Notes under the pieces: model-generated
What the model was told of the DNA's origin: nothing
What the model saw: only the letters and a program-made list of their open reading frames with translations
The model's database searches: none
Shown: one piece after another, positions 9,701-20,109 of the stretch
Layout: the number at the start of each line of letters is the position of its first letter
Position numbering within the stretch: position 1 is the stretch's first letter
Program-made: the position numbers and the translations under genes
DNA from: Pelargonium cotyledonis
Taxonomy: Eukaryota > Streptophyta > Magnoliopsida > Geraniales > Geraniaceae
DNA length: 23,334 nucleotides
Direction: 5' to 3'
Assembly (NCBI GenBank): GCA_036897625.1
Contig: JAYMTA010000891.1
Location: forward strand, 1-23,334

Positions 9701-10139
9701 AGACATATTGTCCCACAATTATTATGCTCCACAAGATGGGGAGGAAAATTCGCACAAAAGTTTGAGAGTTTGCCTGGTGTTCAGTACATAACGCGCCTGC
9801 AGAACAAGCAGAATATTCATAGGATAGACACCACATCCTAATCCTTCTCCGGTGCTATGATCAATCTGATCTTTACAACTTCGTTGACAGAATAGATGCA
9901 GCCAGCGACTTCCACAATAACACTGCACCTGAAAAGTGCAGAACAGTGGTCAAAGACCTGACAACACAAAGCATGTGTACGATCACACTTCATACAGCTC
10001 ACAAACAGGTACATTATTAAACATCCAGTCGTTCATGGTCGACATCACACAAATATGACCCAGTCATCATCAGTGTCATATCCATGGGAAGGTGGACGCT
10101 ACCACTCTACATAGTATTGATATTATTCCTGCTCTTAAG
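9700..10139 (-). other. Unassigned region, possibly a spliced 3'-UTR exon of the PORR gene
   Basis: On the minus strand, 9720-9930 is less AT-rich than its surroundings and is preceded by an acceptor-like TTTTCAGGTGCAG near 9930-9942. A 68-codon ORF there matches nothing I recognise. A distant 3'-UTR exon of the PORR gene or an independent transcript are both possible; this is inference only. Confidence 0.25.
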
Positions 10140-10770
10140 TACCTTAATGAAAGATGTTGAGCTAACATAAGCTTCTTGCAATGCAGTGAGAGAAGCAGAA
10201 AACGACAATTCCAAAGATGAATGATATTTCTTACAAGATATAATGATCAGTTCCTCATCAACAATGCTAAACAAAGACTATGAAAACAAGTTGACTTCTT
10301 CAAAAAGACATAATGCATATTCTTTTCCTTCAATACCCGATTTATCTTAATGAACCCATCAAATGACTTCTTAAGCATTGCATGCTTTTCAAAATTCACA
10401 TGCCCAATGTTTGAACCTAAGAATACACTTCTTAATTATCTACCATTAAGACATCAAGCACTTCCAATCTCTTCATGCACATAAGCTTCAGCCATAGAGT
10501 GAAAGAAAAAGACAACCAATATCATAACTGAGGACATTTCTGGCAAGATGTAATAAATTAATAATCATCAAGAATGCTACACAAAGACTAAAACAACCTG
10601 ATTTGTTCACACAAACCGAACACATTCGTTTCCTTAATAACCCAGCTATTGGGCATTCCGCTCAATGACACTGGAAAACATCTTAAGCACCACGTGCTTT
10701 ACAAAATTAACTTCTATAACATTTAATTAAAATGGGAATCATGTGATCCTCTAATTTTCATTTCAGAAAT
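10140..10770. repeat. Diverged tandem duplication, period about 310 bp
   Basis: Two neighbouring blocks share words in the same order at a near-constant offset: ACATAAGCTTC, ATGCTA(A/C)ACAAAGACT (10264 and 10574), TTTCCTT, then CTTAAGCA followed by TGCTTT and CAAAATT (10370 and 10682). The offset is 310-312 bases and the copies are clearly old. Neither copy has a convincing coding frame preserved in both. The block lies between the converging LRR and PORR genes. Confidence 0.6.
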
Positions 10771-11050
10771 CTAGAATAACAATTTGAATATAGTTATGGT
10801 ACTACAATAAGAGCAGAGTACATGTTATCCCTTTGACGTGTCACCCCGCAATGGCTTCATTACGACTCCAACCCTAGTCCAAGTGGTTCTCAGTACATCT
10901 AATTTTCATTGTTCTGAGGTTGTACATCTTTCATTTGGCTCTGACAAATTCTTGTTACAGCTGGCTGACAAGAATACCAAGCAAAAATGAAATACAATAA
11001 GCACATTTTCATCAGCTATAGCAGAGATATTGAACCAGCACATGACAGTT
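10771..11050. other. Intergenic sequence without recognised features
   Basis: AT-rich DNA with no ORF of note and no structural RNA that I can support. It could be 3' flank of the minus-strand PORR gene. Confidence 0.4.
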
Positions 11051-11059
11051 TCCTATGCT

Positions 11060-11400
11060 ACATAACCAAAGATGACGATGATGACAACATCACCCAAACC
11101 GTTTTTGAAAAAAAGTTGGGATCGACTACATGAATCTTCTAGCAAGACTCCTTAGCGTATTCTACTCGCATTCTTTCCATTCACTCCATCATAACTAATG
11201 CTAGTCGCTATCTCCCTCTATTAAGTCATTTGCTGACATGTCTTTCTTATATCACTTTTTCGTGTTACACCTTTTAAACCCAGGTCTGACTTAGCACGAC
11301 AGTCCCGTATTCTTGTTCACGTGTGAGGCTAAATGCATGTGTGTGGACCCGGGTTCTTGGTCCGGGTCTTGAAGGTAGGACTCAATCCAAGAGAAGATAT
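11060..11400. repeat. Probable dispersed plant repeat of uncertain class
   Basis: A GATGACGATGATGAC stretch leads into AAAGTTGGGATCGACTACAT and, further on, CTAAATGCATGTGTGTGGAC and GGTCCGGGTCTTGAAGG. I recall closely similar text (GGTTGGGGTCGGCTACATGAATC and its continuation) scattered through many plant genomes. Its class is not clear to me, and the boundaries are approximate. Confidence 0.4.
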
Positions 11401-11698
11401 TATCATAAAGTGGAAAGAGATACTTAGACTCAGCTAGAAGCATTAATGAACTACTTAAGTTTGGTTATGGACATAATTCAGCAATGATATTAGTTTTCCT
11501 AATGATAATGGCAAAAATACAAAATAACAATCTAAAAATTCAGTTTAGTTTTAGATACCTTGCAACATATGTAGAATGCAAACTCCAGACCAATTCACCC
11601 AAAATTTCCTCACTGCTCCAGCACTAACAAACACATGAAAGTGGACCCTCCCATTTTCTGTTTGAAACTTCCATCAGACCTCAGTGTGTTGCGCAAGG

Positions 11699-12904
11699 TC
11701 AGTTACCCCTGATAGCAGAACTGTAATATTTTTCATGCATTTGAGCATATTTATACAACTTCTCATTGAAGAGGACCTGAGGATCCTTCTTAATCAAATT
11801 GCCATTCTCATCGTAAGAATCTTTCAAGAAAACAACCCAATTCATCTCCGTTCCTGCCACATAAAACGTCCTAGGCTGCTTCAATAGCATATGGTAAGTC
11901 TCCTTAGTTAAACTGAACTCCTCCTTGAACTCCACAATATGATGTATTGAAGCGTTCTTCTCCAATGTGAGGCTCAAGAACTCGTGCACCACCCCGACTC
12001 TATACTTTTCAGCCTCCAACGTCCAAAAATCCAACTTGGATCCATCCCAGTAAGGCGAAACAAGGGGAAGAGTAGTAAGCATATTGAGCTTCATGTTGTC
12101 CTCTTGATCCAAATTCAAATCCTTTCCATGCTTCACCCTGAACTCAAACGCTTTCCTCACCCTATCCTCATCCACCATGAACTCCCTCTCCAATGCACTC
12201 ACCGCCAGCAACGGATCCCAATCAACCAATTCAAGCATTCCCTCCCTAATTCTAAAGTAATTTGGGTACTTCCAGACTCGATCCCCGAAATCCTCCGGAA
12301 TCCCAAACAAATTCCTGCAATGCTTGATCTTCTTCAAGGAAATCTGCTTCCCAGCAGACATCATCAGCAACTTCCGCACCGTACGGACCCGATCGGCCTC
12401 CATGGAGTCCATGATCCGACGCTCCTCCTCCAGCAGCTCCTCCATGAGGTCAGAGAATCCGAACCAGAGCCTGCCATCGGTGTGGTGGCGGAAGAACCGG
12501 AAGAGGAGGGGGTGGCGCTCGAGGTAACGGGCAACGTTGCGGCCGCGAGGGAAGCCGAGTTGCTTGTAGAACTTTGGGGCGTCTTGGTGGCGGAGAGCGC
12601 GGGCGGGGAGGGTGGAGAGGTGGTGTCTGGACCTGGTGAGGAAGTGGAAGAAAGCGGTGCGATTGACGAGGGACTCGAAGTGGGGGATGCGGTTGGGCTC
12701 GGACTGGACCAGCGTGGTGCGGGGGCTGGGCTTTTTCTTGCGTTTCTTCCTGAACTTTTTGGGGATTTTGGTAGAGGGGAAGGAGGTGGAGAATGGGGAA
12801 GACAAGAACAAAAGTTGGGCGTTGGGACTCGGATTCGGAGGGAGGAGGGAGGAGAGGGCTAGGGTTAGGGTTCGGCTGAGATTGGAGCACAAGCGCCAAG
12901 CCAT
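11699..12904 (-). CDS. PORR-domain protein (plant organelle RNA recognition; WTF1/RPD1 family)
   Basis: One uninterrupted frame of 401 aa. The true start is the ATG at 12904 (MAWRLCSN, in context TTTCCATGGC); a five-codon upstream extension begins with TTG and is rejected. Residues 1-45 are rich in Ser, Leu, Arg and Pro with almost no acidic residues, as in an organelle transit peptide. A basic patch, KKFRKKRKKK, follows. From about residue 70 to 380 lies the PORR domain, with typical blocks such as ARALRHQDAPKFYKQLGFP, RYLERHPLLFRFF, FGIPEDFGDRVWKYPNYFRI and KFLLTLP-like MLTTLPLVSPYW. Family members bind organelle RNA and promote group II intron splicing in plastids or mitochondria. The lack of introns and the length are normal for the family. 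I cannot assign the orthologue or choose between the two organelles from the sequence. Confidence 0.93.
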   Translation of the reverse strand: MAWRLCSNLSRTLTLALSSLLPPNPSPNAQLLFLSSPFSTSFPSTKIPKKFRKKRKKKPSPRTTLVQSEPNRIPHFESLVNRTAFFHFLTRSRHHLSTLPARALRHQDAPKFYKQLGFPRGRNVARYLERHPLLFRFFRHHTDGRLWFGFSDLMEELLEEERRIMDSMEADRVRTVRKLLMMSAGKQISLKKIKHCRNLFGIPEDFGDRVWKYPNYFRIREGMLELVDWDPLLAVSALEREFMVDEDRVRKAFEFRVKHGKDLNLDQEDNMKLNMLTTLPLVSPYWDGSKLDFWTLEAEKYRVGVVHEFLSLTLEKNASIHHIVEFKEEFSLTKETYHMLLKQPRTFYVAGTEMNWVVFLKDSYDENGNLIKKDPQVLFNEKLYKYAQMHEKYYSSAIRGN

Positions 12905-13959
12905 GGAAATGATTTTCAAGTTTTTATTCTGAAATTCATTTCTGTTGCAACTGACATACTGTAGTCCAAAATTTTGTTTAACACCAAGTCACTATACCTC
13001 CGAGCAGTGTGTCAAACGGTGAGAAGTTGTATCCGTAGAATCTCAAGTTTGTCGTTCTCGTGGTCCTGCATGCTAGACTTGAACAAAAATTAGTTTAAGT
13101 GTATCGTGACTTAAAGACATTGATTCCGTGTTTGAAGCTTAAATGAATATCAATCTGTATGTATGTGACATGGACTTTGATATCGGCTTTACTTCAAAAA
13201 CCTCTAGTTACTACAAACAAAAAATAAATAAATAAAAAATAGTAAACTCACAAAATGCACTATGAATCAATATTACAGTAAACCAAAAAACGCAAAAAAA
13301 TTGGATGGGTCACATTATGTTTTAGCATCATTTCTTTTAGCTTTTACGACTGATAATTATTCGAGGAATAACATGATGATGCCACGGTAATATAAAATAT
13401 GAGACTCATTCGAGACACACTAGAGCACTGAAACGATGGACGAGGAGAAAAGAATGGGAGGTGAACGACCATTCAACCTTATCGAACACCCATTCACGTT
13501 TATAAAAGCTCTACTTCGCAAACTTGGGGTTAGACAAATGTAGGTCCGAACGAGAGAAGAGGGAGAGATAAGACATTCTTGGCGTGGAGACAGAAAGGAG
13601 ATGTGACACAAGTCATGTATGCAACCAATACTTGACTTATTTCTATAATCATCTTCACAATCTTGATCCTGTTGCTGTATAAATAATTATAATGAAACAA
13701 CACAATGGACAATAATAAATCCTAATCTCCTCTCCTATACTTCTTCAACTGCTTCATTAATTACATGGTTCCTATGCTATGGCACTCCTTGCGGCTCCAT
13801 AGATGTTTTGTGGTTGGTTCCATTTCCAACCAACCATCCATTTTGTGTTGCTCTTTTCTTGGTTTCTTCTTTCTGTTCAAATTTTCTGATCACTTCCAGA
13901 AAATGAATATGAATACTATGGTTTAGCTTTCTTGCTCCCCTGTGAAAACTCTTTTCTAA
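12905..13959 (-). other. PORR promoter and QUA2 3' UTR/flank
   Basis: This gap lies between two genes on the same strand. The part nearest 12905 should hold the PORR promoter and leader; the part nearest 13959 should hold the QUA2 3' UTR. I see no clear TATA box, terminator or other gene. Overlapping minus-strand ORFs of 60-63 codons at 13420-13712 have no recognisable product. Confidence 0.45.
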
Positions 13960-16900
13960 CTAACTTGCTTGTCTCTTAAAGAATGGTTTCTGGCAGATAA
14001 GAAGTCTCTCGTCACTGTTACTCTCCGTTTCTACAACCCGTGCATCCCACTTCAGCCGTGCACTTAAGGTCCTGGCCGAATCAATGAGAGGAGCTGTGTC
14101 TCGTAGTATCACCCAACCCTGCACCAATCATCAACATCAGCACATCTAGCACCATAATCGATCTACAACAGTTTTGGCATTGTGCTAGGAACCTCGACAA
14201 AGATTTATCTTGATAGCATGATGGAATACATGGGATAAATATAAAGGAGTCTTAAATGGTACCTCCGGACGAAGAAGACGGTCAATCTCAATGAAAATAT
14301 CATGCATTGTGCACCTACGCTTCTGACCTGATTCAAGTGACAAAAGTCCTTGTGCATGGACCATGTCATACGTTCTCGGATATGTTGGAAATGCTTCACA
14401 CCTGAAGAGTCACATATTGTATTATTAAATAATACTCTCCATCAATGAGTGTCCTTATTTTTAGATTTTTTTTTAAGGAGAAGTTAGTTATTCATGTATG
14501 GTTACTCTTCTATTCTCATGCACGTGTTGTAACAAATTTAAGGATACTAACTTATTATATGGACACTATTGGCAATTCATGCATAAATAACTTCCTAAAA
14601 AAGAAACAATACAATTATTTTGGGACAAATATGTAAGGAAAACAGGACACTTGTTTTGGAGCGGAGGAAGTACATATCAGCAAAGAAATAAACAATGTTG
14701 AGAAGGAAATAATACTCGATGTTAAAACATAAAATAAACCAGAGGTCAATCTTCCCTAGACCTATTCCGTAATTTTAGAGATCCACCATTATGACATTAT
14801 CATCACTGACCAGGCAACACCTAGGTCATCATCACAAATTCTTAAATTCTAAATTCAAGCCCTAAAGTACACTGCATATACTTGAGAACTATTTATTCAA
14901 TGTTAATGCTATACTTTCTCTTGCTTAGTAACTTGGATCAGATTTTGACACAATACAAAATTAACGGATAGAGAGTGTATTACCAATCATGCAAAGCACC
15001 AACAAAACCCCTGTCAAGGATGAGGGGAAGGTAGTTGCGGCCAATTGTAGGTACCACATTCATGACCCACACGGATTTCCCAGTTTGCAGTAACGCAGTA
15101 TTAAAACCGCCAAATTGAGCATTCATGTCTAACACATTTCTGAACATGTTATAAGGCGGGGAAGGATCCTCGTCACCCGGTCTCTTTGGATGATCTGAGA
15201 AAATTAGGGGTGATAGGAGAGACCAATAATTGCGAATGGCAGATTTCCAGTTTTCTGTGTCACCATCAAAATCTTCTGAACGCAAACCTAGAAAGATACA
15301 AGTTATTAAAATGTAGAAGCCTTCATTACCGTTGAGAGCCAAATAAACATACTATTTCAAATCATAACAAAAGGAAGAAAGAGAAAAGACTATTTACCAT
15401 AAATTGCAAGTTCAGATGAACTCAATGCAGCCCTAGATGGCCAGGTTTTCCTCTCTTCAATAGGAATCCATCGAATGTTGTGTGTTCCTCCTATGCATGG
15501 TTGGAGCGGTTGATAATACGGAGATTCAACATCCTGGGCTTTACTGCAGATAGCAGGGCCTATTCCAGATTTCCTAAAAAAAGGATCAACATGCAAAATT
15601 AATCAGACAACCCTACCATCAACTGGACAGACCACCGTATAAGAAATAGAATTGATCCCATAAAATATGAATCCTGTTCTGAAAGAAGATTATTTGTGAC
15701 AGATGAACACAGAAATCACAAACGTGGACTCACCTGGAGCTATAACAATTCTTCTTACTAGTCTTCTTCCAGACAACAGTTTCTTCTTGTTGTGACAGCA
15801 TCTCCCAGCAAAGATTTTCAGCAAAATCACGAACAATGTTCCACTTGTTATCTTTGCTGCGATGAAGTCCTTGAGCATTGGTGAGTGGTGAAGTCCAGAC
15901 GAAGTATCCACCAGGCTTCAAGACTCTATCAGCTTCAAGTAAGAGAATACCATCTGTATATCGCACAAAGTACAATTACTAAATAGTAAATTAGGACCGA
16001 CGTCGCCAACCTATATCCAGCAACTTATGAAAGCAAGTAGCGGGTGCTAAAATACAACTTATTCCAAGATTTGTACAAACAATAAATCCAAGGATCACAT
16101 TATCATGTGAACGAGTATCTTATTGTATTTTTTGAATATAGCAAAAGACATACTCCCTTCGTCCCAAAATGAGTGTCCTATTTCTTTTTTAGGAACTTAG
16201 TTAATAAACAGCTGAAAAGTTCAAAAAAAAAAATGATGAGCAGCCTGTGAAAGTGTGAAGTTGCATGCCTAACCATGTAGTTATGCATAGAAATGAGTAT
16301 TTAATACCCCAAATGGGCTCTAAATATACCTTTAAGGTCCCAATCAATGCCACATCGTGCACAATGCAACATATCAAAGGAAAGCGATGGATATGGCAAC
16401 TGTTTTGAAGTCAAGGAAACAATCATTGCAGGAAGACCTCTCTCAAGAGTTAGTTGAACTTGGCTGCCAGATGCCTCATAGCTAGCAATGCATATAGTTA
16501 AGAGCTGCTTGGAAAAGAGATGTGCTCCAAAGCTACCATAACCACATCCTATATCCAATATTGTTCTAATCTGCAAAAGAAATTGTTCTACCATGGCATT
16601 ACTTACGTATTAATTAATAGATTTACATATGCATTACCAAAGCCAGCAAAAAAAAAACATTTTATATTTTTGTCATCACCAAATACAGTTAAAATAAGAT
16701 ATAAAATCAACTTATTCAATGAAACCACAAATGGTTTCAAGATTTTTTGCAATCCAATACGAGCATAACTAAGAATGCATTTAAATATGAACACTGACAA
16801 CTTGGGAAAGATACCTGTCAAGGAGAAATAGACAAAGGAAATGGTTGCCAACAAAGAAAATATGCCACTCTAATTTAATGCTTGAACATAAGACATACAA

Positions 16901-18285
16901 TGATGGCTAGGTCACAAGTATATATATGTTTGGCAATTTTTTCAAGCTTTCACCCTTAAATTACTAGAAAATATGGTATGCAGCTACGGATGAGTCATTA
17001 ATGAATTGATTTCATGATTTTGTACCATGTTTGGCTTTGAAATAACTGAACACCAACTGCAATATGAATTTATACACAAAATCTATTATATATTGTACGT
17101 CAGTCTGAATAAAATGGTTCATAAGCAGTAAAATATACTGGGGCATATTACTTGGCCACACAATCATGCCGTAAAATAATAAAATTGAGTGTAACTTGCT
17201 ACTAGAGACTGCATTAAACGCCCTTGTGCTATTCAGGGTGCAGACTACAGAGTGCCAGAATGCAAGTTAAAGACAAAATTTATGGTTTGATACATATGGC
17301 AGTAAAATGGAACGATAGTCAAATTGTAAATAACAGCATAAAATATGTAACCACTATATACCCCAGCTTGTATGAAGTTAGATTCATTTCTGAGTCCAAT
17401 CATCCGTGCAATCTGATTTGAGTACTCTTCAACACCGTCATACATAAGAGAGGCTGAACGGAAGGATATTTGATCTTCCTCCAACATCATCATCCTGGGA
17501 ATAAAAGAACAGTTATAATCAACTAAAACCAATGAAACCCCATAACTAAAGAGGTTGGAGACAAAAGAACAATCCACTCACCTCTTGGTCAGACTTCCAG
17601 ATGAAAGTACTTCCTGTGCAGTAAGTTTGACATTTGCAACCCAAATGACATCCTTTCCTGTGGGCCATCTCAGAGGAACCTTGTAATTCACAGGAGGAAG
17701 TACCAAACAATCCTGCCTGGATGTAAGCCCACAATGACGTTCGGTTTCACTTCCACCAGTAAAGCCCAAAGCAACATTCTCTGAAACATTGAAGCAGGGT
17801 ACATTATTTTCTGCTTCCTGTGAACAAAAGTCCAATTCTTTCAATCTTGAAGAACCAAGAGAAAGCTCCCCAATATCCCAAAGGTCCGAAACAAGCTGCT
17901 CTTGTAGTCGCCTATATCCATGGAATATCTGACTTCTTGATGATGTTGAAATGGAAAGTGTCCACCAGAAAGAACCCATCAGAGCCATTATTACAATCAA
18001 AACCAAACTGAACTTCAATAGAAGCATCAATAGTTTGTGCCGGTTCCTAGGAGTTCCAGAGCCAAAGGGATCAGATGCGAAACCATTTTCGTATTTGGAG
18101 GAAGAATTATCCGATATTAGTAACTGAAAAGGAAGCTTTAAGGCCAAATAGGCTTGATCAGGAGAACGGGTTTTATCTGAATCTTCCTTCTCTACTTTGG
18201 CTTTCATCTGAGAGTCCCATGCATCATCATTGCCGCTCCCAGATAACTTCATCCCAGACACACCTCGATACAGAGGTCTAGACAT
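13960..18285 (-). CDS. QUA2: Homogalacturonan methyltransferase QUASIMODO2 (QUA2/TSD2/OSU1) orthologue
   Basis: Eight coding exons on the minus strand: 18285-17582, 17494-17362, 16570-16330, 15953-15734, 15573-15398, 15287-14984, 14401-14263 and 14118-13960. They join in frame through GT-AG introns to give 691 aa, against about 684 in Arabidopsis. The protein is a Golgi type II membrane protein that methyl-esterifies pectin in cell-wall assembly and cell adhesion. Residues 1-83 are the cytosolic tail (start [11 protein letters not shown]). One membrane segment spans about 85-108 ([20 protein letters not shown]). The luminal part opens with [17 protein letters not shown] and carries an NVS glycosylation site near 166. 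The SAM-binding motif [15 protein letters not shown] lies at about 283-297, followed by [13 protein letters not shown] and [12 protein letters not shown]. The second half has [33 protein letters not shown] and a C-terminal [14 protein letters not shown] block. All motifs appear intact. Introns 3 and 6 carry MITE sequence. Confidence 0.96.
14435..14670. mobile_element. Stowaway-like MITE in QUA2 intron 6
   Basis: The element is about 236 bp and is flanked by TA on both sides (14433-14434 and 14671-14672). The left end is CTCTCCATCAATGAGTGTCC; the right end on the opposite strand is CTTCCTCCGCTCCAAAACAA, then GTGTCCTG. These match the CTCCCTCCGTCCC...AGTGTCC termini of plant Stowaway-type MITEs (Tc1/mariner superfamily), with decay at the left end. 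It encodes no protein. Confidence 0.82.
16153..16205. mobile_element. Single Stowaway-type terminus in QUA2 intron 3
   Basis: After a TA dinucleotide, the sequence CTCCCTTCGTCCCAAAATGA and then GTGTCC is a near-perfect Stowaway-type end. It shares AATGAGTGTCC and a following TTAGTTA with the MITE in intron 6, suggesting the same family. No opposite end is found in the rest of the intron, so it is a truncated copy. Confidence 0.65.
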
Positions 18286-19150
18286 TTTTTGGCCTGGAAA
18301 AGAAATACCCACAAGAAGAAATTGTTGGAAATCAAAAAGGTAAGAGCCAGGTTAGGTTCTTCACTCTGACTTTTGCAGGTTTTTTATTTACCAAACCAGC
18401 TGTAACATAGAAATCAAAAGGAACCCAAAAAACCCTTTATTCAAGCAGAGACCAATCCCGAATTTGTAAAACCAGATCCATAATCTGAGAAGAAAAATAT
18501 CATACTGCCCCGCATAACTGTGAACTACCCACCAATGCTAAAATAAATAAAAACCACATAATTGACACACTGAATCCAAAAACGAGTAAAAAAATGCAAG
18601 TAATCAGCGGTTCAGAGCCAATAAAGAGGACGCATTTTCACAGAAGAAAACATTTCAATCACCATCAGTAAATTCCGTAATCTAGAAGCAATAAGGCAGC
18701 TTCGTTTTTGCATCAAAAATCACACTCCATTCCGGTGCTTCCACTTCAAAAAAAATTACAGAACCCATTTAAATGAATCCAATAGAAACCAGAAACAGAA
18801 AAGAAGCTTGAAGCAAGCATTTACAGAAACCCAAATCTGCGAACAGCAAGAACAGTGAATAAGAAAGATAAAGCAGGAGCAGTAAATACCTTTTGAGGGC
18901 AAGCAAAGAAAAAGCACCAAAAATCGTCTCCGCCAATCAGCGCGAATTCATGAAGCCACACAGAGAAGAGAAGAGAGTGTCTTCTTCTTCAGCTGCCTTC
19001 GATGGCTCTTATTTTCTCTGTTTTGGTTTGGTTATGGTTATGGTTTTTCAGTTTGAAGAGTGTTGCAGGAAATGGAATGAGCAGTGAGAGAGGAAGCAAG
19101 CAAGCAAGCAAGTAGGGGAGGAAGGAGGATTTTGTAGCGATCCAATCAAA
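18286..19150 (-). other. QUA2 5' UTR with a leader intron
   Basis: On the minus strand, an untranslated exon of about 250 bases ends at 18890 with AAAAG/GTATTT. The intron then runs to an acceptor, TTTCTTTTCCAG, ending at 18295, leaving 9 bases of leader before the ATG at 18285. The leader exon is CT-rich and contains a GCTTGCTTGCTTGCTT tetranucleotide run (near 19095-19115). TTTAAATA near 19168, about 30 bases before the presumed start, may be the TATA element. The intron is about 595 bases. Boundaries are inferred from splice-site sequence. Confidence 0.6.
18937..18951 (-). CDS. uORF of four codons in the QUA2 leader (MNSR)
   Basis: In the predicted untranslated exon, ATGAATTCGCGCTGA encodes Met-Asn-Ser-Arg-stop. 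It lies about 47 bases before the leader intron donor. In the spliced mRNA the main ATG would be roughly 55 bases after its stop. It could lower translation of QUA2. No function is shown by the sequence itself. Confidence 0.4.
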   Translation of the reverse strand: MNSR

Positions 19151-20090
19151 CGACAAAGCTCGTGATATTTAAAATAATGTGGATGTGATGATGATGAGTT
19201 ATCAAACGAGCAATACAAAATGCCAAACAGCAGATATAAACCATAAATGTGCTCACATTTTTATTTTATTTTATTTTTACCGTTTTCACACTTTCTGCAA
19301 TAAGAATAATTATTAAAAAACTGATCTTAAAAATATCATTCCGTGATTTAATGTTTTCCTATTAGATGTGATTTACATCTAATAAAGATTAATGTAGGTG
19401 TAATAACACGACTTTACAGGTTAAATTATTAAGTCCTTGACTCCAAATAATTATTTATTTTAGTTCGAATTATATTTACACATCTCATTAAAATATCTTC
19501 ATCTAATACTAGTATGATGCCATAATTGTGAGAAATATGATGATTTAATTAATTAATTAATTATTAGTATAATGTATGTTGAATGATACACCGGAGATAG
19601 AGAGTAGAATTGTATCCGTGGATGACATTTGACTTTGCGCCGCCATTTACGGAAACTCCATTCCACAGTTGCATTTATGTATTTATATATATAAATTAAA
19701 TTAATTATACTGACTCCACTCAATCATTGTTTAACAGTTTGCACTTCTCAATCCCCAAACCCCATTTGGAGATTCATCTTTTTTATAACATAATTCTTAT
19801 TAATACTAATATTTAATGAAAATATATAGTGTAGATTAATCTTGAGAGCACAACAAGTTAATGAGATTATATTGATATTTATCTACTACTCCCGGAGGAA
19901 ATGAAAAATGAACTTCCATAGCTTGTTTGCTTTAATGTATTATTCAGTGGGTTGCTTTTGGCTTTAGGGTTTAACTTAAAGTGGGGAAGACAGATTTACA
20001 ACCCTAATCAGTAACAACTTTTCTATGGCCAAAACAAAATTATTAGTAATTGCTCCTCCAACATTTTTACTTTTATTAATTAGTGTTTTT
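19151..20090. other. QUA2 upstream region, AT-rich
   Basis: No gene is seen. It holds a TTTTA-rich tract (19259-19278), an AATT-repeat run near 19545-19562 and long AT-rich stretches. The part next to 19150 should include the QUA2 promoter; no element can be assigned firmly. Confidence 0.45.
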
Positions 20091-20109
20091 AAGTACTCAA
20101 GGGCATTTG
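20091..20109 (+). repeat. Left target-site duplication of the short LINE insertion
   Basis: AAGTACTCAAGGGCATTTG is repeated at 20992-21010 with a single C/T difference. The length is typical of LINE target-primed insertion. Confidence 0.85.

Noticed and set aside
11984..12862. Plus-strand ORF of 292 codons
   Set aside because: It is antisense to the PORR gene. Its composition (runs of Gly, Glu and Val late in the frame) mirrors the GC-rich 5' half of the PORR CDS, and it shows no family resemblance.
12450..12899. Minus-strand 149-codon Pro-rich ORF
   Set aside because: It lies in another frame of the PORR CDS; the Pro-rich content comes from the C-rich codons of the transit-peptide region.
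12905..12919. Five-codon N-terminal extension of the PORR protein
   Set aside because: The extension starts with TTG, not ATG. The ATG at 12904 is in a good context and gives a typical transit peptide.
17224..17577. ORFs on both strands inside QUA2
   Set aside because: They run from exon 2 into introns; the minus-strand one is exon 2 plus intron read-through, and the plus-strand one is a shadow.
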